Source: Euonymus europaeus (Eukaryota > Streptophyta > Magnoliopsida > Celastrales > Celastraceae). Taken from it: 64,000 nt of DNA. A model generated the notes under the pieces. It was not told the origin of the DNA and searched no databases. It was given only the letters and a program-made list of their open reading frames with translations. How positions within the stretch are numbered: the first letter of the stretch is position 1; each line of letters starts with the position of its first letter. The translations under genes were made by a program, and so were the position numbers. Where the stretch lies: the NCBI GenBank assembly GCA_963580455.1, contig OY756957.1, positions 24,954,501-25,018,500 on the forward strand. Direction: 5' to 3'. Of this stretch, positions 10,769 to 24,175 are shown piece by piece.

Positions 10769-13700
10769 ATCATCTACCCATATAAGGATTCTATAAACAC
10801 CAATCATATAATTGAGAGTGTAGGGGTCCCTACCCATGTGAGAGTAGCAAGGGGAACACATGCAATAAAAAAACGACATTAAGTACCGGGAGTTGCGCTG
10901 GAACCCATCCACTTTTGTCTCTGTCCCCACTCTTAAATGGGAAACTTACTTTGTGGGCCCCCATTCATGTCCCTTTCTTGTTCACCAAAATTGAGTTTAA
11001 GCCCAAAGGCTGGGCCTGTTTATACGCCCAATTAACGAATCCCAAAGTTTTCCTTTTATGATGAGACAATCATGGGCCTTTGGCCCAATTTGAAGACAAC
11101 AATTAGTCAAATTAGTTTTCTAGTTGCAGTAATTGCAGTAATGATGTTCCAGTTAAGGTTGGATTGTAGATTTTAAATCCGAATTCAATAATTTATAGAA
11201 ACTCTATAATTATAAGTAAAAAGAGATTAGCCTTTGCTATAATTACTTGTTCAATCCAAGATTTTGTATTAATTAAATTGTATTCTTAAATACGTACACA
11301 GTTGGGTGAGGGAAATCTAGAATTTCTCGGAGTCTACAATTATCATATAATCTAACAATGAAGAATCAATTTGACAAAAGAAAGAAAAAACACAAAAATG
11401 TGGTATGATGATCCACGCCTCTCATATCATTAAATGAGAATTGTACACTCTGATAAATGTAGAGTCGATCCCCAGATCTCACTCATTGACACTATATATC
11501 TATATATACCCAATCCATTATTCATTGTTCGGCAAGTAACACAAACGAAACCAAAGTGAAACAAGGGTATTATATATAAGTTGGCAAAGATCAAAATTAA
11601 CCTTATTGGCGGCAGAAATAGCTAATAATTAATTATCAGTAACACAAGGTCCCAAACACAACTTAAATAAGCTCTCTGATCATCTTAAATATATCCCACG
11701 CATATATTTGGATCTCACTTGCATCATCATTCAATACTATACCACTTAAATAACACAATGCATGGGAGTAGACAACATATACAATTAACCTTGTATTCGA
11801 TGATTTTAATTCCTTGTAAATTGCTCTGATTTTTTTTTTTAGAAAAACGTTATAAGCTTGTATGCTAGTCTTGTATATATATATAACCTTTCAGCATACG
11901 TGCATATATGCATATTTAAAGATAGAACTTAGGAGATAATGAGACCAATTTACAATAATAGATTATTACTTCATGGATATAATAATAATAATAAGGGGAC
12001 AGCTTTGTCTAACCATTTTCTTTAAAGAGACTGAGAACCTGTAATATAAGTATATAATATGTATGTTAATGATATCCAACGCTTGAATTCGGAGCATATA
12101 CTTTTTTATTTCACAAGTGTTTCCCATACTTGCATGTCTCCATTATAGGTAAACAAGATTAGTGTAGCTCACCAGTTATTCTTTTTGCATTTCCAATACA
12201 AGTGGAAAACTGAATAAATAAAAACCTCAACTTGCTTGCTTACTTACAAAAAGAACAAACATTATTTAACAAAAATGAAAGTGAAAAACAAACATCTACA
12301 CATTATTAATGTGTGTGTCGATGAGCCTCGATCGAAACTTTAGAAGAAGAAAAAAGAATGAAAGGAGAGTAGGTAGAAACTATTATAAAGAAAATAAAAA
12401 GATTGGATAGGGTTTGTCTACCATGTCTATTGTCTTGCTATAATACATAATAATGTGATTATTCATTATATATTTGTTTTTATGTCTAAATGTTTGATGG
12501 TTCTCAAAACATATTAGATAGGGTTGTCAAATTAAACTTAGGAATGTGCTCTAAATTGGAACTTCTTTTGAATAACCAAGAAAACGACACCATACAAATT
12601 AAATCTCTTTTTAGATATTTGATATGTGCCTAAACTTGAGCCATTGAGTCTGCATCCACATAAGTTTTTAACCTAACGACATAGGAAATTGGGTCAATCA
12701 ACTCAATTATTAACTGCAACACATGACTTTTTTCCTTCCTAGAACACTAATTTCCCTTTCTCTTTACACACATCTCTACGTAGGTGTGTGTTTATCACAA
12801 CTTACATTCACAATAAATAAATAAATAAATATATATATATATATAAAACTAGATATGCTTCTTCTTAGAACATTATTAATATATATACATTATTACATAT
12901 ACTATTCCCCTCCCCAACCTTGCGAACCATCCTGTCAAGCATAACTAAAGTCCATACATCAAAGCTTACATCTATATTATATATATAACTGCCTCTTCTT
13001 AGAAAATTATTATATACATCCATACATACACACACATATATATATATATATATGTATATGATTGTGTTTTATTTCTTGGACGTGTGTGCTTGTTCATGTC
13101 CTCTTCTTTTAGCAATTGTTGATGGAGCTGGCATTTCAAGGGAAAAGACATAAAGTTTGCTCCCACTTGAACTCGTTTAAGTTTTTTTCTTTTCTTTTAT
13201 TTTTCTAAGAAGTCTCAATTGAACACTCAGAAGAAAGTACCATATCGCTAGAGGTGGGAAAATGAGTACCGAACTATCATCTAATCTAGTTGATCACTTG
13301 AATAGTGATTTTTCAATCTCCAACAGGTCAGTGGAGAATGTGTGTATATATATATACGTCGCAAGAAGAAAATGTAAACAATGAAACTTCGTCTATTGTT
13401 TTTATTGATGACTTTGCAAGTTTTGTGCCCCTCAAAACTATCAAGTCAATGTTTGGTGGAGATGTAGTCGCAGACTTTGGTTGGAAGGATTTGGGGCATT
13501 CAATTCCTATAGAATTAAGGTACCAATCCTTCCCCTCCCCAACACCCATAAGCACTCCTCCTAAGCATTGTCTATGTTCAGTTTCCTCCTCAGGCTTCAT
13601 CATTCCATTCTTGAGAACACTATAATATGTAATATGATATGAATTTAAGGTATACTTGAAAATAAATTAAGGAAAAGAAAAGATATATATATAAGATTTC

Positions 13701-13989
13701 AAGTTTTCAATCATAGTCAGAGAATTAACAATACAGAATATCTTCACACACTTTGATTTCCATCCAAGGAATTACAGAGGCTTTGTTTAATTTTGTTTCT
13801 CCATTCAATTGAAATTCAGAAAGAAAGAAAAAAACAATCCCAAAATGAAAAAACATAAAATCCCCCAATCTTTCTCTCAGAGTTTTGGTTTCATTATATA
13901 TTAATTATCAACATAATTAAGCACTAAACACTATTCCCCTTTTCAACAATCTATATCAATCAAGTTTGATTTCTTTGTAATTAATCGAT
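10769..13989. other. AT-rich intergenic stretch between GASA6 and MIF
   Basis: Low-complexity AT-rich DNA with TA and CA/TA microsatellites (about 12827-12846, 13027-13052). ORFs around 13305-13625 on both strands overlap each other, match no family I know and are not supported as genes. The last few hundred bases should be the MIF 3' UTR. Confidence 0.4.
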
Positions 13990-14298
13990 CTATCGGCGAT
14001 GAGACGAAGAATTAGGAGGAGAATACTCACAAACAACTTCAGTTTCCACTTCCCTGCTATGGAAGTTCCTGTGGCAGCCACAAGCAGCACAAGTAAGTGC
14101 ACCATTTGTGCCTTCTTCTCCACTTGCCATGAATTCCCTACATCCATCTACAGCGTATCCACCGATGTTCGCCGCGTGATTCTTCTGACACTCACCATAC
14201 CTAACACTTGTAACCACTGAAGAGGATGTAGTAGAAGCAGCTGCTCTTCCATTAGCCCCACTTCTACTCTTTGCTACCACTTGGCGTTTCTTCATCAT
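13990..14298 (-). CDS. MIF: MINI ZINC FINGER (MIF) protein, ZF-HD dimerisation domain only
   Basis: A 102-residue intronless gene on the minus strand (starts MMKKRQ). The zinc-finger domain covers roughly residues 32-82: [20 protein letters not shown], then [11 protein letters not shown], then [14 protein letters not shown], with the expected Cys/His ligands. There is no homeodomain, which defines MIFs. They heterodimerise with ZF-HD transcription factors and keep them inactive, damping gibberellin, auxin and ABA responses and ending meristem activity in flowers. Length matches MIF1/MIF2 (about 100 residues). Either of two adjacent ATGs (14298 or 14295) could start it. It sits between GASA6 and a subgroup-1 MYB as in Arabidopsis, where these are neighbours. 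Confidence 0.92.
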   Translation of the reverse strand: MMKKRQVVAKSRSGANGRAAASTTSSSVVTSVRYGECQKNHAANIGGYAVDGCREFMASGEEGTNGALTCAACGCHRNFHSREVETEVVCEYSPPNSSSHRR

Positions 14299-14432
14299 TG
14301 AAAACCCTAATTCTTTTATGGAGATGGGGTGCTGGAGTTTTACTAATACTCTCTCGAAGCCAAGAGGAGAGAGAGCTAGAAGGGCGATAAATTAAAAAAA
14401 AGCGGACAAGCTTGTGTAGAGTGGGATCATGA

Positions 14433-14449
14433 CTAACCCTAACCCTAAC
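14433..14449. promoter_or_regulatory. Telo-box-like CTAACCCTAACCCTAAC upstream of MIF
   Basis: Two and a half telomere-type repeats lie 135 bases upstream of the MIF start codon. Short AAACCCTAA-type telo-boxes in plant promoters bind TRB/MYB-like factors and can recruit Polycomb. Whether this one acts in that way is inference. Confidence 0.4.
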
Positions 14450-14852
14450 ATGTATATTTATAATGTAAACAGATAGAAACAGGTCATCAGCAGCCTTACT
14501 TTTAACTATTTTTTTCATGTCTTTTTTGTTCACTAAGAGGCAAAGACTTACCTCACTATTACTGTTGCCTTTTAAAAAAAAAGAGAAATCGTGTGCCTTT
14601 GACCGTACTTTATGCATGTGTATTTACACATTCTTATTCTTATCTCTCTTTTTTGGTTACATATTAAAATTAAAGCAACCGTTTTATGATCAAGACAGAC
14701 TGCATTATTACTATATTTTGATTAATCAAAAGAGATGTCTTAATGTTAAATTTATGTGGGTCTATGGTGATACTAGAAAGGTAGCTAGGTAGGTGGCTCG
14801 TGGTCCCTTGAGCAACTGTGACAACAACTCATGTCTAAATTAATTACCTAAG

Positions 14853-14894
<42 letters not shown>

Positions 14895-15703
14895 ATCAGA
14901 CAAAAACAATCATAACTTTACAAAACTTCAACATCATAAATTTGTTTGGCTTTGGAAATAACTAGAAAAGGAAAACAAGAATAAACGTCTGGGAATGCCA
15001 CGTCTCATGTCCTCAAATTTTATTCCAATGTCATGAGATATATAGAAGACGTAATTAATATTTAATTTGAAGTCGGAATATGATCGAAATCTGTGTGCAA
15101 ATAAATTAATGTTTGATGTCAATTTTCTTTTTTGAAAAAAAAAAGAATTTGAAGACCTGATTTCTTTAGTCTTTCCCTCTCACTCAAAAATCAAAATAAA
15201 GTAATTATTAAGTAATCTCAGAATATGTTAATGGAATATTTACACAAGTAGGGTTTCGAAAGTTGTGTGATGATTATTATTATTTTTTTATCGAAAAGGT
15301 TGATAGGGGCGATCAGTATAGCAGTCATCCGTATGCGTGGTGTTTGATGATTATAGTTATAAATTCTTCAAAATTAACATCGATAGTTAATAGTATTTGT
15401 GAAAGAGCTAGCAAGAAAGGGGAACTCAGCAAGCCAAACAGTTAATGCATATATTTCTATTGGGGTGATTACTATAAGTATATATATATACAACGAGAAA
15501 GGAAACTCGATAGCTCACATCCTCGCTCATTTATCACAGAATTTACATGGTTTAAAAGTTTAATTATATAATTATCGTGTGGAGATTCATTCTATGGTGG
15601 AAGGGAGAATTCATCCAAAGAATGTAGCACTTTTTTATCAATGAAATTGAACTTTTGAGAAAGTGCTATATAGAGACTGAATGTGAGCTGGGATTGTGGA
15701 TTC
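14450..15703. other. Intergenic: MIF upstream region
   Basis: AT-rich DNA with a long (TA)n run at about 14859-14891. No gene is recognised; the ORFs here are short and unbiased. Confidence 0.4.
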
Positions 15704-15884
15704 TTTTTTTTTTTTTGATGAACACATCCTTGTCAACAAGGACAAGGAAAGACAAATACCATAAAATAAAGGAGTTCAACAAACAGATTATTACACCGAA
15801 ATAGAAGAAAAGGACAGCAACCCCATACCAACATGAGTAGCCAAAACTTGCTGAGAAACAGATGTAGCTAAATCATGGGCAATG
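15704..15884 (-). mobile_element. Severely 5'-truncated LINE tail (end of RNase H plus poly-A)
   Basis: Read on the minus strand, the segment encodes IAHDLATSVSQQVLATHVGM and a short tail before TAA (15791-15793), then about 75 bases of 3' UTR and a 13-base poly-A (the T-run at 15704-15716). The AHDLA motif with its catalytic His is the end of a plant LINE RNase H domain, like the AHGLA near the end of the larger LINE at 44.7-47.9 kb. Only about 180 bases were copied. No clean target duplication was found. Confidence 0.7.
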
Positions 15885-18800
15885 TTTTAAAAATTAAAAG
15901 AATAAATTACTACTGTATTTGTATACATAAGAAGCTCCATTTGGGTCCTTTTATTTATTTATTTATTTATTATTCTTTGAATTTTTTAAAGAAAAACTAT
16001 TTTTGCAAAGCAGACAGAAGGCATATCTTGTCGATTAAATAATGTTAGTGGTGGAGGCCAAATTATGGGTGGGTTTTCAAATCAAATCCAATACTGTCAC
16101 AAGATGATAAAATTATAATAAATCAGACAAGAGACAAGTTTAGTTCTCTTTTGGTTGGCTAAAGTTCTGGGCCTATATATTGGCCCATTTTTAAATTCTG
16201 TCCTTCAATTTTTGGGAGGACCATATCATTAATATCCAGCTTTATATATATTGTATATGTATCTATATTATATGGGGTATGGCCCATCTAGGGGCCCCTT
16301 TTCATTTTTCATTTTTCATTTATGGCCCCTCTAAGTCCAAGTCTTTAAATTTCGACCTTTGAAGAAAAACATAACAGGCCCACTAAGAACAAGAAAATTT
16401 GAAAACCTAGGTTATAATACATCACACATGTTGCTACTTTACATTTTCATAAGCAAACATGCACACATGAGTCATGAAATGTGTTCGGATGTGTGTAATG
16501 TTGTAAATGTTGCTTGTAGGAATACAGATCAACCATTTCTGGCACTTTAGGATAGAAGTGATGGTTGTAATGATTTTATATGTGTGATAGAAGTGATGGT
16601 TGTAATGATTTTATATGTGTGAGCGGATCAAAAATTGTTGTCAGTCTAAATAATTGATAAGATATTATATGCTAATCTGACCTTCTATCAAACGAAGTAT
16701 GTACAATTTAGAGAACACAAAATTGCTGGCCTCAAGGATTGCCTTCTTGAAAAGGATTTCAAAATTTACTAAGCATCGTGAGATAACACCAAAACGAGAG
16801 ACCTTCTATTGAAATGATTGAAAAATCACACCATTCGAGTGTAGTAAGTTTTTTTTTGAAGATACATCATGTAATGTATGAAAAAACATGTTTTACTAGC
16901 TAAATAACATAATAGCCGCGGAGACTACAATCTGGAGGTTTGAATAAAGATAAATTAGGTTAAAAATAATTTAATAGAGTCATGCTAAAAGAGATAAAAT
17001 TTAAAGACGCAAAGTCTGTGTTTAACATGGTGTGCCTTTTGCTTCTTCTTCTTTGTACAAGTCTTGGAATTTTGTGTTGAGTTGACTTCTCCCATCTTTG
17101 AGGTGTGGTCTTCACATAACATAAAGTGATAGATCGAGGCTTCTGCTCGTTGTCTTGATTTTCATGTTATTTGTCCACTCTCCCCTGTAATCTTCATGTG
17201 TTGATGTGAATGGATCACTTGTGGTTGATTAAGATCGTGGGTCATATTCATCGAGATTCTTGAGGCATAATATGCACGAATTTCATTTCATTCCTCTGAA
17301 AAACAAGGCTCTTACATGTTATTAATCGTTGAGTTAATTGGTGATCGCATTTGATTGTCCATGATGAATGATCGCGACTTATGGTACATAGTGATTGAAG
17401 ACGTGTTTGTGATAAATCAAGAGCGCATCTTCGAACTCTTTTTTTTTTTCACTTTTCGCGTTCAAAAGGTTAGTTATGAAATCATGATGTTTATATTCAA
17501 GAAAATAAATATCTTGAATTTAGCCTTTTCGACAAACCATCTTCAGACATCCTGATTTTTAGCAACTTAAATCTGGATTATGAAGAAAATCAATTCAGTA
17601 TCCCTAAAAAATAGAAAACTACTAGTGCAAATAATCTTCTAGGCAATCATGCACGTTTCAACTGTTGATTTGTTGAAAGGATGCCCCCAACTGTCACGTG
17701 CCAGGAGGTTACTGGAGGACATTTTTGGCACTAAAATAATGCCTCAATGGATCCATTATTCAAGCTCACTGGATCACAATTAAGTAGCAGCTTTTATTTT
17801 TTTTAGTTTATTTATATGACACGAAAATAATCACGAGTAATAATTTGAAGTAATAAAATATATTAATTATATTAATCTGGTCTAGGCTAGGCGATGTCAA
17901 ACGGTTGGAATTTCAAACGATAATCGTTGTTGATTCTCACTCAAAATCTCCAAATCGCATGTTTAATTGTCTAAGTCGAGTGGTTGTTGCAAACAACTAA
18001 ACAAGGGAATTAAAGTCTAAGGGCTAACACTATAATTATTGGACTTGAATGAGTGAATTAGTGATTGGGATGCTTAAACTTGGAAGTTGGGCTTCAGCAA
18101 TGATTAGTTGGAATGGATGGATCGGGGGCCCAAATATTTTGGCTGGAGTCCATGTAAATATGTAATAAGCCTATGTACACCATTAAAAAAAACTAGTTGT
18201 TCCACACATCTGTGTGTGTGTGTGTGTGTATATAGATAGAGTAACCATCAAATCCTACAACGATGGAGTCACATGAAGTGGGACATATGATGGAGTTCCT
18301 CAAGGTAGGGGTCGCTATATAGTTTTTGAAATAGATGGTGCCACACTGCCATGTGAGTTGTTCATCATGTTGAATCCAAGCATGGTAGGGTTTCCTTTTG
18401 GTACTTGTATATATGTTTTTTTGATAAAATGGTACTTGTATATATGTGATCGTCTCTTGTTATTTTTCTCTTTCTCCTTGTCGTTAGGGTTGTCTTAGCT
18501 TGCTTGATTCATTCATGGTGCCGTGTATTACAAATATATATGTGTGTGCGCGCACCTGTCCATAGTAATTTACTAGAAATGGCTATAATACATGTATTTA
18601 ATTGTGTAATTTAAATAATCTCAAAGTCCAACGAATAATACTCATTATAGAATAGTTGGATTGGGATGATATTCAATGAAAACATCAACAACATGTATAT
18701 TCATATCAATAATCATAATACTATTCCTACAGATTAAGGTAGCAGAGGAGAGAGAGAGAAATTTGACGGGAAGAAAAATATAAGGGGAGTGCAGGGGTCT

Positions 18801-21177
18801 GAAAAGGACAATAATTGTGATAGAAAAGAAAAATAAATAATAAAAGCTGAAACGCGTCTAGAGTTTATACGTAGGGCCACGTGGTGGTAATCAATAAAAA
18901 AAAAATTATTTATAAAAGAAATAATGGAGGAGTAATAAATTAAATCTCCGGAACATTCTATATGAGTACAAAGAGATAATGTTGTTATTCAAATATATTA
19001 TCTCTAAAATACTAAAATCCGGTCCCCCACCCCTTTTTCTTGGTTATACCATATTTAGTTATATATTCACACTACATCATATCATATCTAGTTATTATAT
19101 TAATTTCTCTATTCTAATTAAGTGTTCTACTGTAATCAATATGCTAAGTATTTATCTGATTTTATGATTTTATTCTAATTAATTATTAGTTCTTTAGACT
19201 TTAGCTAGGGTTTAGAGAATTCGTTTCCCTTAGAATTTAACACTTATTATTTAAATTACAATATGAAAATTCGATAGACAAGTTCGTAATACTTATTGTT
19301 TGGATATGAATTATATCACGAGTTCTTTAAATATTGAGTATTTATCACTATCCTATAAAATTGGATAATTCATAATCCATTTGGAAGCCCATAATGGACT
19401 AGGCCATTCTCGGTTCGTATGCATGGACCGATTGGTATGACTTTTTTTCACAGTTGGGCCATTATCAGTCTGACTAGCCCATGCATTCTTAATTATACTT
19501 ATGGGCCTGCTATCCCTGACATATTAAGATCACTCAAAAGCAAACGAAAAATATATACACACACACACACGGCTTCTGATATATTTATGAGTAATGCTAC
19601 ATTCTCGTAAAATATGATTCTCATATCACCTACAAATGTAGATGGCATGTAAAATGGACATTGATTCTACTCCTCTTGTGTCAAAAAATATGAGAGTAGC
19701 GGTGCGACCCAACACACACTTTAAAATTTTTTTTTAAATCGAGAACAACATCATATAAATTTGTCATTTGAACATTAATTATGAAACTAAACTCGAACCG
19801 TCGGGGCTATATGTTCATAATTAAATTTCTTACTCAACGACAGAGTAAGTTGGGTCAAATCTCAATGTATGGTCACAAGGATATTGCTCTTGGTGATAAT
19901 CAAACCTAGCACCTTTATACAATTTGATTCCTAAGAGATACTTAGGTCACTCTCGAGTTTAATCTTCAGATAGTTTGGAACCCTGAAACGGTACTCCTAA
20001 CAAATGAAAATGAATTTAATCAATCTGTATCGACTAATTGAAGAAAACCATAATTAAAACACGATAATAATAGTATGTCATTAAGACCAATATTGGTCCA
20101 TAAAGGGAGGCCATGCATGCCAAGCATGTAGTTGTATTTGTGAAGCCTTTTTGGTTCACATGATTCACCAAATCCCAATTTTATAGGTAGGAAAAGCAAG
20201 ATATAGCACATGCTTTTGCCTAATATGTTTTGGTTAGTGTATCAAAGCTTCAATCCAAATACATATGGATATGGGTATGGTTCATAACAAGAATATATAA
20301 TTAACCTACCTACTTACATATATATACACACATGAGGCTAAGCTATTTGTCATTTTGATAAGAAAAATGGGTTCTCATTACCTTTCTGTACCAAAGTCCA
20401 CTACTCTAACACATGCATGTGTACCTATTAAATGAAATTCCAAAGATGGTATTTATTTCTTCTTTTTTTGCCAAATCAAAAGGCAGAGAAGAAAAGTGTT
20501 GTCGTTAGGCTGCCATTTTTGTGTAGGGTTCTGAGAAGATGAGAAGTCAACATTTGTGGAGAAGACACAAAAAAAAAGAGTCAAACCCTTCACGTGTGTG
20601 TACATTAATTAACACTCATATGCATATTCTCAAGTTGGCAAAATCAAAATCTTATCTAAGATCAATGAAAGTATGATAAGATCGAATCCTAAAATCATAA
20701 GATTCAATGAAAGTATTAATAATTAACATGATATATACAATATTTTATGGATAATTAAAATTAAAATATAATTATTATTATTTAGATATAATTTTTTAGT
20801 ACACCCGATCTTCAATCACACACAAACCATCACCGTTGGATTTGTTGAGGATATATATTTATAATGATGATGACTAGTCAAGCATTTTGACTCTGACCAA
20901 ATCAACACCTCTAACTATTCTTTGCATTATAATTGTTGTGTACCAGCCTATAAACTCATTCACACATAAGCTAATAATCTAATAAAACCATTAGAGTAAG
21001 ATCGGTAGGATCGGACACTAAAATCATATTATCTTACCAAATTTACGATATGGATTCTATCTGAATCATTTTGTTAATCTAAGATCTTACGATCTAGATA
21101 TCTATTTTGACAATCATGCATATTCTCAAGGCAACACAAATTTTTTTAGCTGAAATCAATCATTTAATAATGCCACA
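15885..21177. other. Gene-poor intergenic stretch
   Basis: About 5.3 kb of AT-rich DNA with no supportable gene on either strand. It contains a perfect 35-bp tandem duplication (16551-16620), a (TG)n run at about 18211-18229, a short repeated GGTACTTGTATATATG at about 18399 and 18431, and a (CA)n at about 19557. Most of the rest is probably decayed repeat sequence. Confidence 0.4.
16551..16620. repeat. Perfect 35-bp tandem duplication
   Basis: The unit starting GATAGAAGTGATGGTTGTAA occupies 16551-16585 and is repeated exactly at 16586-16620. With no differences between copies, it is recent or a slippage product. Confidence 0.95.
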
Positions 21178-21428
21178 AACAAATCTCAAACCCTCCGGTT
21201 TGGGGTCGAGAAACCGAAACCCGTCTGCCAGTTCCCTGCCCTGGGAGTCACTGACAGATGTAAGTCGCAGGATGTGCAGCCTTACGGTAGGGACCACCTG
21301 CCGTTTTAGAAGTGGTCGAATGCCTCTACGAGGGTTCGAACTCACAACCTCCACTTCCCCCGTTAAGAGTTTTGACAAGGTGGGTACCGCTCAGCCATAT
21401 GCCCTGGGGGCAACAAATCTCAAACCCT
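21178..21428 (-). mobile_element. tRNA-derived SINE with 17-bp target-site duplications
   Basis: The body is 21195-21411. On the minus strand it starts near CCCCCAGGGCATATGGCTGA and shows an A box (TGGCTGAGCGG) followed about 45 bases later by a B box (GAGTTCGAACCC). These internal Pol III promoter elements have tRNA spacing. The body is flanked by identical 17-bp repeats AACAAATCTCAAACCCT at 21178-21194 and 21412-21428, which define the insertion exactly. No poly-A or poly-T tail is evident; the 3' end reads CCCCAAACCGGAG. Perfect duplications suggest a fairly young copy. Confidence 0.85.
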
Positions 21429-22499
21429 GATGGGACATCTTGGGATGATTTTGACTAAATTCATAATAAACCCTGCACCAATTATTACTTTAATTTTCAG
21501 CCAATGAAAACCCCGGGTATTTAAATTATTTCTTACTTTTAAAATACTTTAAAATGTCATAAAATATTTTAATATGAACAGTTAAACTCCGTCTAAAGAA
21601 TTAGAAGAATTCATCCCAAGCCAACTCGCAACAGAATAGGTAGATAGACCATATGCTTAATTATAAGGTATTTATTTAGTTATAATGTGAAACCATTTTA
21701 TTTTATTTTTGATTGCTGTGACCAAGTCAAATGGGGGGCCTACTGATAATTGCCGGTGAGTGCCACGTCAACGTCTTCATATATACGTGTCACCCAATGG
21801 GTGATTCACTAGTCATTAGACGATCCAAAAAAATCATTTAAAAAAAAAAAAGGAAATCCTTTTCGAATCACTTATTTATTATGGTAGAAACACCCCATTA
21901 ATGCAAATTAATGATTCATTGGAAGAAATACAAATGTCTATTCCAATTAGAGTCGGCACTATGCACTGATAATTCGTTAAGGAAAATGTTATATAGTGCC
22001 CTAAATCGCTCATATAGTTGATTGTATAATGAAATACATTGTTACAATGGAATGAGATAATATAAATTATTTATCTCTAAATTATTTATTATGACCGATT
22101 TGTATAATATTGAATTTATATTGTCATAAAAATCTTTAATGTCTAATTTTGGCAACTAAAACCCATGATATAAATGATTCCTGTAAAATAATTTTTTAAA
22201 ACTTTCATCTAAGTCGTTGGTCACATTCCATTCTACTCTTGATCTTATATTATGTTGAGCTATATATCCTGGATAAAAATAAAATAAAATATAACGTAGT
22301 CATACTAATAACTACAATAACATCAAAGATAGCACATAAATCCTCAAAATTGAGTTATTAACTTATTATATTAATTACATAGTAAAGACATGTATGTTAC
22401 TTGTACATCGGAAGTCATCCATGACGAAGGTGATGAAATACTTTATACTTATGTGTGTATTTTTGCACTACATCTATTCATATATTTTAAATCACATTT
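21429..22499. other. Intergenic
   Basis: AT-rich sequence between the SINE and an LTR-like remnant. Nothing recognisable. Confidence 0.35.
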
Positions 22500-23720
22500 C
22501 TCTTATTTTGAGTTGATATTACATGAATTATTGCGTTTTTGATGTAGGAAGATTTGTGTGAAGAGTTGGTAAAAATTGGTGCGCATTCGGAGAAGGAAAA
22601 TGTTTCGGGTGCCCTTCCCACGCTTGAGTGTGGATCCGACACTAGAAGAAAGCATCTTGATAGTAAAACTGGTGCCCTTCCCATGACCTTCCGACGTTCG
22701 AGCGTCAGATCTGTTAGACGCGATTTTTGGAGTTAAAAATCAAGGAAACCTATTCCTTTTTGGGTTACAATTTGTTTGCACGACTAGGGAAGGTTTAGGG
22801 ATGATTGAAGGAAGTTTTTAAAGCCTTATATTCATTATAAATAGCTCCCCAACCCTAAGAGAAGATAGACTTCATTTTCTGACTAAAGTTGATCTCGCTT
22901 GTGTGACGGCTACTGATTCTCCATTGTTCTGGCAATAAATTCATGATTTCTTATTCCTTTTCTTTGTTGTTTATTATTATGTGTAGCAGTTAAACTCTTT
23001 GTTAGGGTATGATTTAGCCAAACATCATTATTGCAAATTAAATTCTTTCAAGCTTTCAATTCAAGTCATGATTCTAGTTCTTAATTGTTGTGCCTCAAAG
23101 TATGTTATTTGCTTGATTGTCTGATTTCCGATTAGGATAAATATATGTACTTATCTCGACGAATCACGTAAAAGATTCATATTTATGTCTTTTGATGAAA
23201 CTAAAATTAAGAAAATTAACTATCGACTACTCCGATCAGGGTTTAAGGGGTTAATTGGTTGTATGGTTATTCCGTTCTTAATGGGTTAATGATTATAAAT
23301 CCAAAGACTGTCATCAAATAGAATTAGTTTAGGATTAATAATACTTGTTGTTACGACGATTCATGGATCAACATAATTGAGAGAAAAATTACTTTAGAAT
23401 CATAATTGTGATTGTTGTTTCATCTTTATAAATTTTCAATATGATTGTTTGGTGAGATCATACCCTAGTTCCTTCTCTTATTGAATTTCTCACTCATTTT
23501 ACTTGCTTACTCATTCATACTCATAAATCATCGATCATCATATTTAATTCAATTGTTATTTACATTAATTGCAAAGTCGGTACAATTTTGATTTGAACTT
23601 GTATCTGTGGGATCGACCTCGTATTTTCACTTTTTGTGCTACAATAGTACACTTGTGCTCGGGTTTGGGAGTCACCTAAACCCCACTGCCCGGGGATGGG
23701 TAGGTTATGGTAATACCATA
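22500..23720 (+). mobile_element. Probable Ty3/gypsy LTR or leader remnant
   Basis: This 1.2-kb stretch differs in texture from its surroundings. It contains phrases typical of plant non-chromovirus gypsy LTRs and leaders, such as TGTGACGGCTACTGATTCTC, TTCTGGCAATAAATTCATGA and, near the end, ATCTGTGGGATCGACCTCGT. No gag or pol reading frame, PBS or paired LTR was found, so it is a fragment. The call rests on recalled sequence style. Confidence 0.35.
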
Positions 23721-24088
23721 CTCGAACTTTTTGTAATATTTTATTTAAATACATATAGTGTTTGTTTCTTATGCGAACGTGTGTGTTTTTATGAATTTAC
23801 GGTCTTCTAATGTAGTCCGTTAGATCTGATGGACGGACCAATTTAAACTCCATAAAAATATCCATTTACTAGCACCAACACACTCTTGTCCACATATATG
23901 ATTATATGTATAGATAGTCGCTATACATATAATCATATATATAATACATACATCCACACATACTGACATATATACATACATACTGCAACAAATCCGGATT
24001 GAACGTACTAATAAATTCAATGGTTAAAAGTCCATTGCGAAGTCTTCGATAGCAGCTCTAATCCAAACTGCTATGGATGAATTCTTCT

Positions 24089-24173
24089 TTTGGGGTTCGG
24101 GGATGGGGATGGGGCCGGGGATAAGGGCAGGGATGGGGAGGGCATACCCGGCCCTGTCTCGTTGCCATCTCTA
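24089..24173. mobile_element. GC-rich hAT-like terminal fragment
   Basis: A G-rich purine tract (GGGGATGGGGATGGGGCCGG and relatives) ends in GGCCCTGTCTCGTTGCCATC TCTA. In reverse this is TAGAGATGGCAACGAGACAG followed by CCGGG and C-rich repeats, the style of plant hAT (Ac-like) termini (TAGGGATGGCAACGGG). It abuts the acidic start of a MULE transposase, suggesting nesting. The partner terminus was not found. Confidence 0.4.
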
Positions 24174-24175
24174 GA

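Noticed and set aside
13305..13625. Overlapping ORFs of 106 (+) and 91 (-) codons
   Set aside because: Both frames are open over the same bases, with no known domain and no splice-linked continuation. Probably chance or an unrecognised exon.
14859..14891. Long (TA)n tract considered as a replication or matrix attachment signal
   Set aside because: Simple TA microsatellites are common in AT-rich plant DNA and nothing else supports a special role.
22554..22736. 60-65 codon ORFs on both strands
   Set aside because: They fall inside the gypsy-like LTR remnant and overlap each other; no protein family is recognised.
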